From the IMG/VR virus record IMGVR_UViG_3300025168_000165, positions 1 to 44,611 of that record: a stretch of 44,611 nucleotides of DNA; one strand, written 5' to 3'. Of the stretch, positions 24,425 to 31,228 are shown one piece after another. Below the pieces are notes generated by a model, which did not search any database, was not told the DNA's origin, and worked only from the letters and a program-made list of their open reading frames with translations. The first letter of the stretch is position 1, and each line of letters opens with the position of its first letter. The stretch comes from a virus. A program made the position numbers and the translations under genes.

Positions 24425-24898
24425 ATGAACAGAACAACACAAAAAACAATGTTTAGCTCTGCCACTGGCAACTGGGCAACCCCGCAAGACTTTTTTGATA
24501 AGTTAAGTTGGCGTTTTGGACCCTTTGATTTGGATCCCTGCGCAAGTACACACAACACTAAATGTGCCAACTTCTTTACAGAAGCCGAGAACGGCCTGGA
24601 AAAGAATTGGGAAGGATTTACATGCTTTGTTAACCCTCCCTACGGAAGAGGTATTGACAAGTGGATTGAAAAAGGTTACAATGAGGCTATGAAGAATGAA
24701 ACAAAGGTAGTGATGCTCATCCCCGCACGAACTGATACCAAGTATTGGCATCAATATGTTATGAAGGCATCAGAGATTCACTTTGTGAAGGGGCGCCTAA
24801 AGTTTGGTGATAGCAAGAATTCCGCACCGTTCCCGTCAGCAGTCGTAGTATTCGATGGTGGCGATGACCTATGGCGAGTAGAAGGCATCAACCGATGA
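24425..24898 (+). CDS. Phage N6-adenine methyltransferase (small Dam type)
   Basis: 157 residues. Typical of the small phage methylase family (PF05869 type): MFSSATGNWATPQDFFDKL (9-27), FDLDPCASTHNTKCANFF, CFVNPPYGRGIDKWI with the catalytic NPPY, VVMLIPARTDTKYWH, and HFVKGRLKFGD with SAPFPSAVVVF. It modifies adenine in phage DNA, giving protection from host restriction. Two adjacent methylases of different families suggest protection of two sites or a backup. The stop overlaps the next start as ATGA. Confidence 0.9.
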   Translation: MNRTTQKTMFSSATGNWATPQDFFDKLSWRFGPFDLDPCASTHNTKCANFFTEAENGLEKNWEGFTCFVNPPYGRGIDKWIEKGYNEAMKNETKVVMLIPARTDTKYWHQYVMKASEIHFVKGRLKFGDSKNSAPFPSAVVVFDGGDDLWRVEGINR

Positions 24899-25179
24899 AT
24901 CGCAAACAACGACGAGCTTTTGATAAAAAGCTATCTAAGGAGACCTCAAAGAATATCTCCCAAAAAATTTCCCAATTTGGAAAATTGGCTGACGAATGTT
25001 TAAGCTGCCTGAAGCCCTTCGACAAGAAGAATAAGGAAATGGTTCAAACATGGAATGTGGTCGTAAAAGATGAGGATACTGTCAGATTGTATTGTCCAGA
25101 TTGTTGGACCTTGGCCACTAGCATGGCGGCTGAATATTTAAAAACTAAAGAAACTAAGGAGAAAGAAGATGCAAGTTGA
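24895..25179 (+). CDS. 94-residue protein with a zinc ribbon-like Cys pattern
   Basis: Start set at ATG 24895, which overlaps the methylase stop; the longer upstream reading is less likely. It begins MNRKQRRAFDKKLSKE, a basic stretch often seen at phage protein N-termini, and has ECLSCLKPF and LYCPDCW, two CxxC pairs about 35 residues apart, consistent with a zinc ribbon. The end is charged (KETKEKEDAS). Function unknown; DNA or RNA polymerase binding would be a natural guess for such ribbons. The 3' end overlaps the thioredoxin start by 11 bases. Confidence 0.65.
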   Translation: MNRKQRRAFDKKLSKETSKNISQKISQFGKLADECLSCLKPFDKKNKEMVQTWNVVVKDEDTVRLYCPDCWTLATSMAAEYLKTKETKEKEDAS

Positions 25180-25528
25180 AAGACTTTCAGAAGAGGCACT
25201 AGAAAAAATACTGAGTGGAAAAACACAGGATGCAACGTCTGTAATTAAGTTTTACTCCAATGGCTGTGAGTTTTGTCATGCCCTGAGTGACTATTACAAA
25301 GACATAGCTAATTCCTACGATGATATTTACTTTTTTGCTTTCAATGTAGATGACAGCCCCGGAATGGCAGAAAAAATTGGTATTAACGGGGTACCTAGTA
25401 TCTCTCTAATCAAAACTAGAGACAACAGGCGAAAGAAAATGAAGATTCTCAACGATCCCGAGAACCCAAACAAGAAGACATGGTATACTTCTAAGCACAT
25501 TACTGACTTTATCGACAAGGAGAAATAA
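25169..25528 (+). CDS. Thioredoxin-like protein
   Basis: 119 residues of thioredoxin fold. The strand SVIKFYSNGCEFCHAL contains the redox pair Cys33 and Cys36 (CEFC). The partner loop GVPSISLI gives the cis-proline (Pro76), and the acidic strand FNVDDSPGMAEKIGING before it fits the family. A basic insert (RDNRRKKMK) is unusual. It probably delivers electrons to the class II ribonucleotide reductase, and phage polymerase processivity is an alternative known role for thioredoxin. Shine-Dalgarno AAGGAG. Confidence 0.85.
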   Translation: MQVERLSEEALEKILSGKTQDATSVIKFYSNGCEFCHALSDYYKDIANSYDDIYFFAFNVDDSPGMAEKIGINGVPSISLIKTRDNRRKKMKILNDPENPNKKTWYTSKHITDFIDKEK

Positions 25529-25529
25529 G

Positions 25530-25877
25530 ATGAGCGCTCGACACAACCTTAAATTTGTAGAGGCCGCTATCCTTAGACTGCAGGCGCAGCTGGCATCAGA
25601 GATAGCATCACTGGAGGGCTTACTTAAAGATCCGTCAGCATCGACGCACCACCCGGATTTGGTCGACACAATATGCGAGATTGCACATCGATGCGTGAGC
25701 GTAACCGGTGCAATTTCAATGCTGCAGAAAAGTATTGGCGTCGTACCAGCCGGCCCTGTAGTAGCGCCGGCAACTCCCCCTTTGACAGAAAAAGATTTAA
25801 AAGAACGCTCGGCTGCTTTTAGAAAGTCCATTGGTGACCCGCCAGCCCCTCCCCCTAAAAAGAAGAAGAAGACATGA
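25530..25877 (+). CDS. 115-residue unrecognised protein with Pro-rich, poly-Lys tail
   Basis: No family recognised. The N-terminal half looks helical (LKFVEAAILRLQAQLASEIASLEGLL), while the C-terminal third is rich in Pro, Ala and Lys and ends in PPKKKKKT, which could bind DNA or acidic partners. It begins one base after the thioredoxin stop and overlaps the GuaB-like start as ATGA. A structural, DNA-associated or partner role is possible; nothing in the sequence decides. Confidence 0.6.
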   Translation: MSARHNLKFVEAAILRLQAQLASEIASLEGLLKDPSASTHHPDLVDTICEIAHRCVSVTGAISMLQKSIGVVPAGPVVAPATPPLTEKDLKERSAAFRKSIGDPPAPPPKKKKKT

Positions 25878-26923
25878 TCACTATCGAAGGACGAACTTTG
25901 TTTAATCGGGGATTATCTTATGATGATGTACTGCTGGTGCCCAAATATTCTGATATTGAATCCAGATCTGAAATAGATATAACCGCTGATTTGGGAAATA
26001 ACTTATCCTTAAGGGTACCTATTCTTTCGTCACCTATGGATACAGTGTCAGGCGCCGAGATGGCTACTGCATTAAGTAAGATAGGAGGCGCTAGCATCCT
26101 ACATCGTTATAATACAGTAATAGAGCAAGCGGGAATGTTATCCCAGGCTACGGACAACGGCGCCACCAATATTGGTATCGCTGTAGGCGTTAGTGGAGAC
26201 TATCTTGAGCGCGCCCTCTGCGGTGTGAAATTAGGCGCCACCTTTGTGTGCGTCGACGTCGCCCATGGTCACCACATCATGATGAAAGAAGCTGTTAGCG
26301 TATTACGTTCAGAGCTAGGCCCAACTGTTCATATCATGGCCGGCAATGTAGCTACGCTAGCCGGGGTTAACGATTTGGCTGACTGGGGCGCGGACAGTGT
26401 ACGTTGTAATATAGGTGGCGGCTCCATTTGTTCCACTCGTATTCAGACTGGCCACGGAGTACCAGGCCTGCAGACCATTATGGATTGCGCCCAAACTGAC
26501 CGCGATGTAAAGATTATAGCAGACGGAGGAATTCGTAATTCCGGCGATATTGTAAAAGCATTAGCCGCCGGCGCCGATGCGATTATGTGTGGTTCGCTCT
26601 TGGCAGGCACACAAGAAACGCCGGGTGTCGCTTATAAGGATTCACAAGGTCAGTCGTGGAAGGAATACCGAGGGATGGCATCCAAAGAGGCGCAAATGAG
26701 TTGGCGAGGAAAATACTCGTCCTTCGAAGGTGTTTCAGCGCGCGTGCCCTGCCGCGGCCCCGTAGCTGAGGTGGTAAACGACTTAGAGAAGGGAATACGT
26801 TCTGGTCTCTCATACTCTGGTTCACGAACAATTGCTGAGTTGCAAGCGTACGCGGAGTTCATAGTCCAAACACCGGCCGGACAATCAGAGAGTAATACTC
26901 ATATCACTCATAGGAATTGGTAA
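25874..26923 (+). CDS. IMP dehydrogenase / GMP reductase family protein without CBS domains
   Basis: 349 residues of the GuaB/GuaC TIM barrel. Seen: GLSYDDVLLVPKYSDI (14-29), PILSSPMDTVSG (49-60), a barrel-core Asp in DVAHGHH (128-134), GNVATLAGVNDLADWGADSVR, the active-site loop GGGSICSTRIQTG with Cys186 (181-193), DGGIRNSGDIVKALAAGADAIM, and YRGMASKEAQ. The CBS pair of typical IMP dehydrogenase is absent and the length is that of GMP reductase, while EGVSARVPCRGPVAEVV resembles IMP dehydrogenase. It therefore makes XMP from IMP or IMP from GMP, controlling guanine supply during phage replication. Confidence 0.88.
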   Translation: MITIEGRTLFNRGLSYDDVLLVPKYSDIESRSEIDITADLGNNLSLRVPILSSPMDTVSGAEMATALSKIGGASILHRYNTVIEQAGMLSQATDNGATNIGIAVGVSGDYLERALCGVKLGATFVCVDVAHGHHIMMKEAVSVLRSELGPTVHIMAGNVATLAGVNDLADWGADSVRCNIGGGSICSTRIQTGHGVPGLQTIMDCAQTDRDVKIIADGGIRNSGDIVKALAAGADAIMCGSLLAGTQETPGVAYKDSQGQSWKEYRGMASKEAQMSWRGKYSSFEGVSARVPCRGPVAEVVNDLEKGIRSGLSYSGSRTIAELQAYAEFIVQTPAGQSESNTHITHRNW

Positions 26924-27252
26924 TGTCAAATGATGGCATCGACTACGGAAAGCTTAACAAGCGAATTGTTTTTACTGAAAACGACCACCGACATGTAAAG
27001 CTGCTGATGAAACTGAAGGCCGATGGCCTCACACAATCTAAATTTTTTCGATGTTTAATCACCGGCTACATCGATGGCGACGCCCGAATACATGAGTATA
27101 TTGATGAGGTCGGAGGCTTATCGATCAAAAGAAGAAACAAAAGCAAAAAACTAAGGGAAGAAGGAATGAAAAAGCTAAGTGACTTTTCGTTAAATGATGG
27201 AGAGATAGAGAATATATTCGACATCATCGCAGAGGAACATCCAGAGCTATGA
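26923..27252 (+). CDS. 109-residue unrecognised protein, possible ribbon-helix-helix
   Basis: ATG at 26923 overlaps the previous stop codon by one base (TAATG), with AGGA at 26912. The N-terminal KRIVFTENDHRHVKLLMKLK followed by TQSKFFRCLITGYI has the strand-helix-helix layout of a ribbon-helix-helix regulator, a weak call. The centre is basic (RRNKSKKLREEGMKK) and the end acidic. It overlaps the sigma-like gene as ATGA, suggesting that the two belong to one regulatory unit. Confidence 0.6.
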   Translation: MSNDGIDYGKLNKRIVFTENDHRHVKLLMKLKADGLTQSKFFRCLITGYIDGDARIHEYIDEVGGLSIKRRNKSKKLREEGMKKLSDFSLNDGEIENIFDIIAEEHPEL

Positions 27253-27509
27253 AAACCAACGGATTGTTACCCTGCTCAGAAAAATGCAGAGAACTAAAAA
27301 CAGACTGTCCAGTTAAAGATTGTCGCCACTGGATTGAATACAGCGAAGAATATAATTGCAGTTTAATATCAGTTTATGAGAATGGACCGATGACACTGCG
27401 GCAGATTGCGGAGAGGCTACACCTGTCTTTTGCGCGTATAAAACAGATAGAGACGAAAGCCCTTCTTCATATTAAAAAGCGCGCTTCTCAGCTCAATCCG
27501 TTTTTTTAG
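27249..27509 (+). CDS. Small sigma region 4-like transcription protein with a Cys-rich N-terminus
   Basis: 86 residues. The C-terminal half (about 48-78) reads MTLRQIAERLHLSFARIKQIET, KALLHIKKR, which matches the sigma70 region 4 helix-turn-helix (compare LTLEEIG, SRERIRQIE, KALRKLR). The N-terminal half has Cys9, 13, 20, 25 and 37 and may bind zinc. Region 4 normally reads the -35 box or docks on the polymerase flap. A stand-alone version could redirect RNA polymerase to late phage promoters, as T4 gp55 and gp33 do. The ACTATTTAT motif begins 20 bases after its stop, before the next gene. Confidence 0.72.
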   Translation: MKTNGLLPCSEKCRELKTDCPVKDCRHWIEYSEEYNCSLISVYENGPMTLRQIAERLHLSFARIKQIETKALLHIKKRASQLNPFF

Positions 27510-27528
27510 GTGTTTAACCAAATACATT

Positions 27529-27538
27529 ACTATTTATT
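27529..27538 (+). promoter_or_regulatory. Candidate late promoter motif, copy 1
   Basis: ACTATTTATT, about 39 bases before the ATG of the acidic protein. The same core precedes two virion-like genes at 35625 and 41402. No sigma70 -35 box sits at the right distance. Only three copies were noticed, so this is a motif call, not a proven promoter. Confidence 0.35.
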
Positions 27539-27576
27539 TTTGAGTTTCTATAAAAGAAATAAGGAGAATTTTTCAC

Positions 27577-28353
27577 ATGGCTCGTAAAACTTTGTTAACA
27601 GAGGGCGAAATCCGACAGTTCATGAAACTGGCTCGTTTGGCTCCAATCGGGGCGCCAGCGCTCCAAGAAATGGGTGGCTACCCCACCCCAGGTGCTCGCG
27701 ACGAGGACCATATGGAAGACGAACTCGGTGCAACCGAGGATGAGTTGGGCGCAGAAGATGAGTTTGCTGATGAAGAAGCAGACGAATTAGATGTTGCCGA
27801 TGATGAATTAGCTGATGACGATATGGACATGTCGGGCATGGCTGATGATGAGAGAGAAACATTGATGGCTGATGTAGTACAGGCTGTCGCTGATGCACTC
27901 GGAATTTCCGATCAAGTATCTATTGAAGCTGGCGCCGAAGGGGGTGACTTGGATGAACCAGCCGTAGACGATATGATGGGAGGCGATGAGGTTGAGGTTG
28001 ACGCCATGGCCATGGAGCCCGAAATGGGTGATATGGGTGGTGAAGAAGAAGTCGTCGTCGATGACGAGGAAGAGCCAATGATGGAAAAGGCGCAAGGTTA
28101 CGACGATAAGGAAGACGAGTCGTTGGGCATGCGCACTGGCAAAGAGGCTGATAAAGAGCAGAGCGACAAAGATCGTCGCGATGACTCCTACGGCAAATTT
28201 GGCAAACGCGGCAATAAGAACGAATCTCTTTCCGAAGATGATATCGTTGCTGAAGTAGCAAAACGTGTTGCAGCGCGCCTTCAAGATAACAAAAATCGCA
28301 ATGAGATGGTCGATCGGTTAGCCGAACGAATTATGAAGAGACTTACAAAGTAG
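27577..28353 (+). CDS. Very acidic 258-residue protein, possible head core or scaffold
   Basis: The N-terminal 25 residues are mildly basic (RKTLLTEGEIRQFMKLARLAP), then about 130 residues are dominated by Asp, Glu, Ala, Gly and Met. A charged linker (about 170-215, KEDESLGMRTGKEADKEQSD) leads to a helical C-terminus (VAKRVAARLQDN). Such acidic proteins act as prohead core or scaffold components and are cut by a prohead protease. The short N-terminal block LLTEG, also near the start of the 1213-residue protein, may be a peptide signal. A ClpP-like gene lies four hundred bases downstream. Its function is inferred only from composition. Good Shine-Dalgarno (AAGGAG). Confidence 0.7.
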   Translation: MARKTLLTEGEIRQFMKLARLAPIGAPALQEMGGYPTPGARDEDHMEDELGATEDELGAEDEFADEEADELDVADDELADDDMDMSGMADDERETLMADVVQAVADALGISDQVSIEAGAEGGDLDEPAVDDMMGGDEVEVDAMAMEPEMGDMGGEEEVVVDDEEEPMMEKAQGYDDKEDESLGMRTGKEADKEQSDKDRRDDSYGKFGKRGNKNESLSEDDIVAEVAKRVAARLQDNKNRNEMVDRLAERIMKRLTK

Positions 28354-28354
28354 C

Positions 28355-28383
28355 TTGACAAAGTAATTGCGAGATGTTATAAT
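28355..28383 (+). promoter_or_regulatory. Sigma70 promoter overlapping a hairpin
   Basis: TTGACA at 28355-28360, 17-base spacer, TATAAT at 28378-28383 with extended -10 (TGT). Two bases after the -10 the inverted repeat begins, so the expected start (near 28390) is inside the repeat. Confidence 0.9.
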
Positions 28384-28385
28384 AT

Positions 28386-28417
28386 AACCACTGCATGATT
28401 GCGGTGGTTATTTTTTT
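28386..28417 (+). terminator. Terminator-like hairpin at the transcription start
   Basis: AACCACTGC (28386-28394) pairs with GCGGTGGTT (28401-28409) with one G-T wobble, then A and seven T: a strong intrinsic terminator. It ends the acidic-protein message arriving from upstream. A transcript that starts at the overlapping promoter near 28390 would lack the first bases of the left arm and should not fold the full stem. Confidence 0.75.
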
Positions 28418-28428
28418 GGGGATGCAAG

Positions 28429-28821
28429 ATGGAATGGTTATTACACCTGTTAGTGTTTTTCTTTGGGTACTACACCTGTAAAACGTTTTATGTGTTTAGG
28501 AGCGGAGCGCTTACAGTGGGCATGTTTAAAATGACACAGCTGACCGCGCTGATGATCCTATCCCGCAGCATGGAACAGTATGCATATGTTAAGACATTCG
28601 GTGAGATGCAGCTTAAGCAAAAAGGCGCCTCCGAAAAAGTTATTTCCAATTATCATATCTACGTTGATAACGATGCAAACTTTTTTAAAACCAAATCAAT
28701 TAAGAGTATACTTTCTACAACACCTAGTTACTTTAAGCACCTTCTGGAATTTGAAGACTGGGAGACTGCGATGAGGTACCTTAATGACAATAAGCCAATT
28801 GTTAATCAGATTCTTAAATAA
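28429..28821 (+). CDS. 130-residue protein with an N-terminal membrane segment
   Basis: ATG at 28429, preceded by GGGG at 28418-28421. The frame reads further upstream into the hairpin, so this start is preferred. Hydrophobic segment at residues 2-15 (EWLLHLLVFFFGYY), then a soluble part of about 110 residues with a basic centre and helical appearance (MILSRSMEQYAYVKTF). A single-pass membrane protein with cytoplasmic or periplasmic tail; not recognised. It comes from its own promoter and precedes the second ClpP-like gene by 10 bases. Confidence 0.68.
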   Translation: MEWLLHLLVFFFGYYTCKTFYVFRSGALTVGMFKMTQLTALMILSRSMEQYAYVKTFGEMQLKQKGASEKVISNYHIYVDNDANFFKTKSIKSILSTTPSYFKHLLEFEDWETAMRYLNDNKPIVNQILK

Positions 28822-28831
28822 AGGGGGCAAG

Positions 28832-29467
28832 ATGATTAAAAAAATTAAAAGCTTAATAAGCTCAGAGCCAGAAGTAGCCGGCACCAATGAGAAAAAAATT
28901 GTTATCCTTGATCCAAATGCGGGAGGGCCTCCAGAGCCAGATCTCCGCATCGTCGGATTATTTTCAGATGTGCAAGAAGAAAAGGTCGCAGAGATCGTGC
29001 ATGCACTAATCTATTTGGACGAAGTCAACAAGCTCACACCACCTGAAGAGCAACAACCAATTAAATTTTATATTTCTACGTATGGTGGGAGTGCCGACGA
29101 CATGTTCGCTCTTTACGATATCATACGTCAAGCAAAAGAGACTAGCGAAATTCATACTATCGGCTTAGGCAAGGTAATGTCGGCTGGTGTTTTGCTGCTA
29201 GCGTCAGGCACAAAAGGTAAGCGACAAATCGGCAAGAACTGTCGTGTTATGATCCATTCAGTGATGGGTGGAAATCATGGCTCGTTGCACAACATGATGA
29301 ATGAACTGGAAGCTATTGAGCAGCTACAAGATATGTACTGCGATGCTCTGATTGCGGAGACAAAGATGACTAGAGCCAAACTTAAAAAGATGATAGAACG
29401 CAAAGTGAATGTCTATTTAACTGCAGAAGAAGCGATTGAAATGGGCATCGCAGACATTATTATTTAA
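28832..29467 (+). CDS. ClpP-like serine protease 2 (S14) with altered triad
   Basis: 211 residues from the ATG at 28832, which has a strong Shine-Dalgarno (AAGGGGG); the longer in-frame reading upstream is rejected. ClpP fold: PIKFYISTYGGSADDMFALYD (76-96), GLGKVMSAGVLLLASGTKG with nucleophile Ser117 (111-129), CRVMIHSVMGGNHG with His142, and YLTAEEAIEMGIADIII at the end (195-211), matching the ClpP C-terminus. At the catalytic Asp position (DRFLSA in E. coli) the sequence is NVYLTA, so the third residue is Asn193. Activity may be lowered or depend on a partner. It may be the head-maturation protease or form a mixed ring with ClpP-like 1. Confidence 0.87.
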   Translation: MIKKIKSLISSEPEVAGTNEKKIVILDPNAGGPPEPDLRIVGLFSDVQEEKVAEIVHALIYLDEVNKLTPPEEQQPIKFYISTYGGSADDMFALYDIIRQAKETSEIHTIGLGKVMSAGVLLLASGTKGKRQIGKNCRVMIHSVMGGNHGSLHNMMNELEAIEQLQDMYCDALIAETKMTRAKLKKMIERKVNVYLTAEEAIEMGIADIII

Positions 29468-29479
29468 AGGAAAAAACAC

Positions 29480-31174
29480 ATGTCAGAATTGAGCGATATT
29501 TTAAAAGAAGAGTACATCAAAAAAAACCAGCAACTTGATCTTAAAGTGCTGCTGAGTATGATTACCGAGGCTGTGGAGGATACAATAAAAGCCCCTGTTA
29601 ACGAGGAAGTTAGCATTCCTTCCGGCGACGATCAGGAGACTTTGGAAATGATCTTGAAGATGATACCAAACATCGAGGTATCGGAACTTGGGTGGTCAGA
29701 TGTACGCGCCGATGGCCAAGGTGGTGAAATAAAAGGCGCCCAAAGACAACTATTAGAGGATTACCTGAAAAATATCCAGGGCACCGACTTCGCCGATAAG
29801 ATCCGCAGTATTTCTCAATTCTATGATGATGGAGTTGACATGATGGTAGAGCAGGCAGGAGAAGACCGCACCAAGAGGATCGTTCAGGTCATATCATACT
29901 TGGTTTTTTATAAAACTTTGACAAAGGTTATCACAAACTTTAACGCGTCTTCTGCGGGCTTTAGTTTCGAATCTTTCCTCGCTGCCTTGGTGGACGGAGA
30001 ACAGATTCCAACTGGTAATAAAACAATTGCAGATTATCTAGACCGAGCCTCTGGTGAAACAATCCCCGTCAGTTTGAAGCTCTACAAAGAAGGTAACCTG
30101 GAAGTCGGAGGTAGTTATACTGATTTAGTGAACGATATGGTAGACCCCAAATATCCCCAAGCCATCAACGGAGGCATGCGCTATGTTATTTGTACAAAAG
30201 AATTTGACAAACAAGAAAAAGGCTCATCACCTCTAGAGCAAGAAGGGAAGATTAATTTCTATCAGTTTGATTTTAATTTGAAGAATATTGCAGATATACT
30301 TTTGAATTCTAAATATTCATATGTAATAAGGATGCCTGAAATGGTCATGAGCGCATTGGCCTCTGGCCAGCAGTCAGGCACCGCAGAGTTGCTTGGCCTT
30401 GCTTCGGCCGACAAAGCATTATCGGCCGAAGAGTTGACCCCGTTATTTAAAACAGAATTAGAAAAGCAGATAGCTGCCATCGCCGAAGAGAACCCGCAGA
30501 GCCCAATACGCAATGTAAGAGAAAAGGCCCTTGATAATTTAATGGCTGCTCTTAATTGGGAAAAGAACGATGAGTTGTTTAACCAAGACAAGCGCCGCGG
30601 CAAAGGTAAGATGTCCTCTATTGCTGTGGGTAACTGGGTAAAAAGCAATTACAAGTCTGCCCCAGCTGTACACACAGATTTAAAAAATGCTATTGTTAAC
30701 GCTAATGCTGCCGTGATGCAGTCACAGGCCGCGGCCACCAAGAAAAGTGAGAGAAATCAGCAAATTGAAGATATGGTCAAAAACAACGAATTTCTTTCGG
30801 CCGAAGAATCTGCGCGCCAATATAGTATGTTAGGCGTTCGACAGAGGAAGCAGGCTCTTTTGAGTAGCTATGGCTATTTGAAAACTCTGCACTTTGCCTT
30901 GAACCAAACCCAGTCGACAAACCCCGGCGAGCCCACAAATACTGAGTTTGTTGGCTCCATCATGATTGGCCAAGCACAAGTAGGTAAGGTCGTCGCTGAT
31001 ATCCGCGAGATACTTAACCAAGAAGTTATGGAAATTTTCCAATCCCTTAAAATTCTATCTGATAGTTTGAACCAGTACTTCGCTGGTGGCCTTGAAAATG
31101 ATTCGCTAGCGAGTGCGTCAATATCTAATGCGGAAAATATCAGCTCAAAAGAAATTCTTCAATCTGATAAATAA
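29480..31174 (+). CDS. 564-residue unrecognised protein with a possible nuclease-like core
   Basis: No family confidently recognised. In the middle (about 155-215) the run FSFESFLAALVDGE, then TIADYLDRASGETI and PVSLKLYKEGNLEVGGSY, has a Glu in a helix, an acidic residue and an SLK, which loosely fits a PD-(D/E)XK layout; that could be coincidence. The C-terminal third is helical and Gln/Ala-rich (NANAAVMQSQAAATKKSER) and could form a coiled coil. It follows ClpP-like 2 by 12 bases and precedes the groEL promoter. It may be a virion protein, a nuclease or both, as large virion proteins can carry nuclease folds. Confidence 0.6.
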   Translation: MSELSDILKEEYIKKNQQLDLKVLLSMITEAVEDTIKAPVNEEVSIPSGDDQETLEMILKMIPNIEVSELGWSDVRADGQGGEIKGAQRQLLEDYLKNIQGTDFADKIRSISQFYDDGVDMMVEQAGEDRTKRIVQVISYLVFYKTLTKVITNFNASSAGFSFESFLAALVDGEQIPTGNKTIADYLDRASGETIPVSLKLYKEGNLEVGGSYTDLVNDMVDPKYPQAINGGMRYVICTKEFDKQEKGSSPLEQEGKINFYQFDFNLKNIADILLNSKYSYVIRMPEMVMSALASGQQSGTAELLGLASADKALSAEELTPLFKTELEKQIAAIAEENPQSPIRNVREKALDNLMAALNWEKNDELFNQDKRRGKGKMSSIAVGNWVKSNYKSAPAVHTDLKNAIVNANAAVMQSQAAATKKSERNQQIEDMVKNNEFLSAEESARQYSMLGVRQRKQALLSSYGYLKTLHFALNQTQSTNPGEPTNTEFVGSIMIGQAQVGKVVADIREILNQEVMEIFQSLKILSDSLNQYFAGGLENDSLASASISNAENISSKEILQSDK

Positions 31175-31177
31175 ACC

Positions 31178-31206
31178 TTGACAAAGTTTTGATTTAAGAT
31201 TATAAT
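31178..31206 (+). promoter_or_regulatory. Sigma70 promoter of groEL
   Basis: TTGACA at 31178-31183, 17-base spacer, TATAAT at 31201-31206, no extended -10. The ATG lies 22 bases downstream of the -10, so the leader is very short, with AGAGG as a modest Shine-Dalgarno. Confidence 0.88.
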
Positions 31207-31228
31207 ATAATATAACATAGAGGTACCA

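Noticed and set aside
27620-28284. Minus-strand frames opposite the acidic protein (His-, Arg- and Pro-rich products)
   Set aside because: They mirror the GAT/GAA/GAG codons of the acidic gene; the low-complexity products are an artefact of composition.
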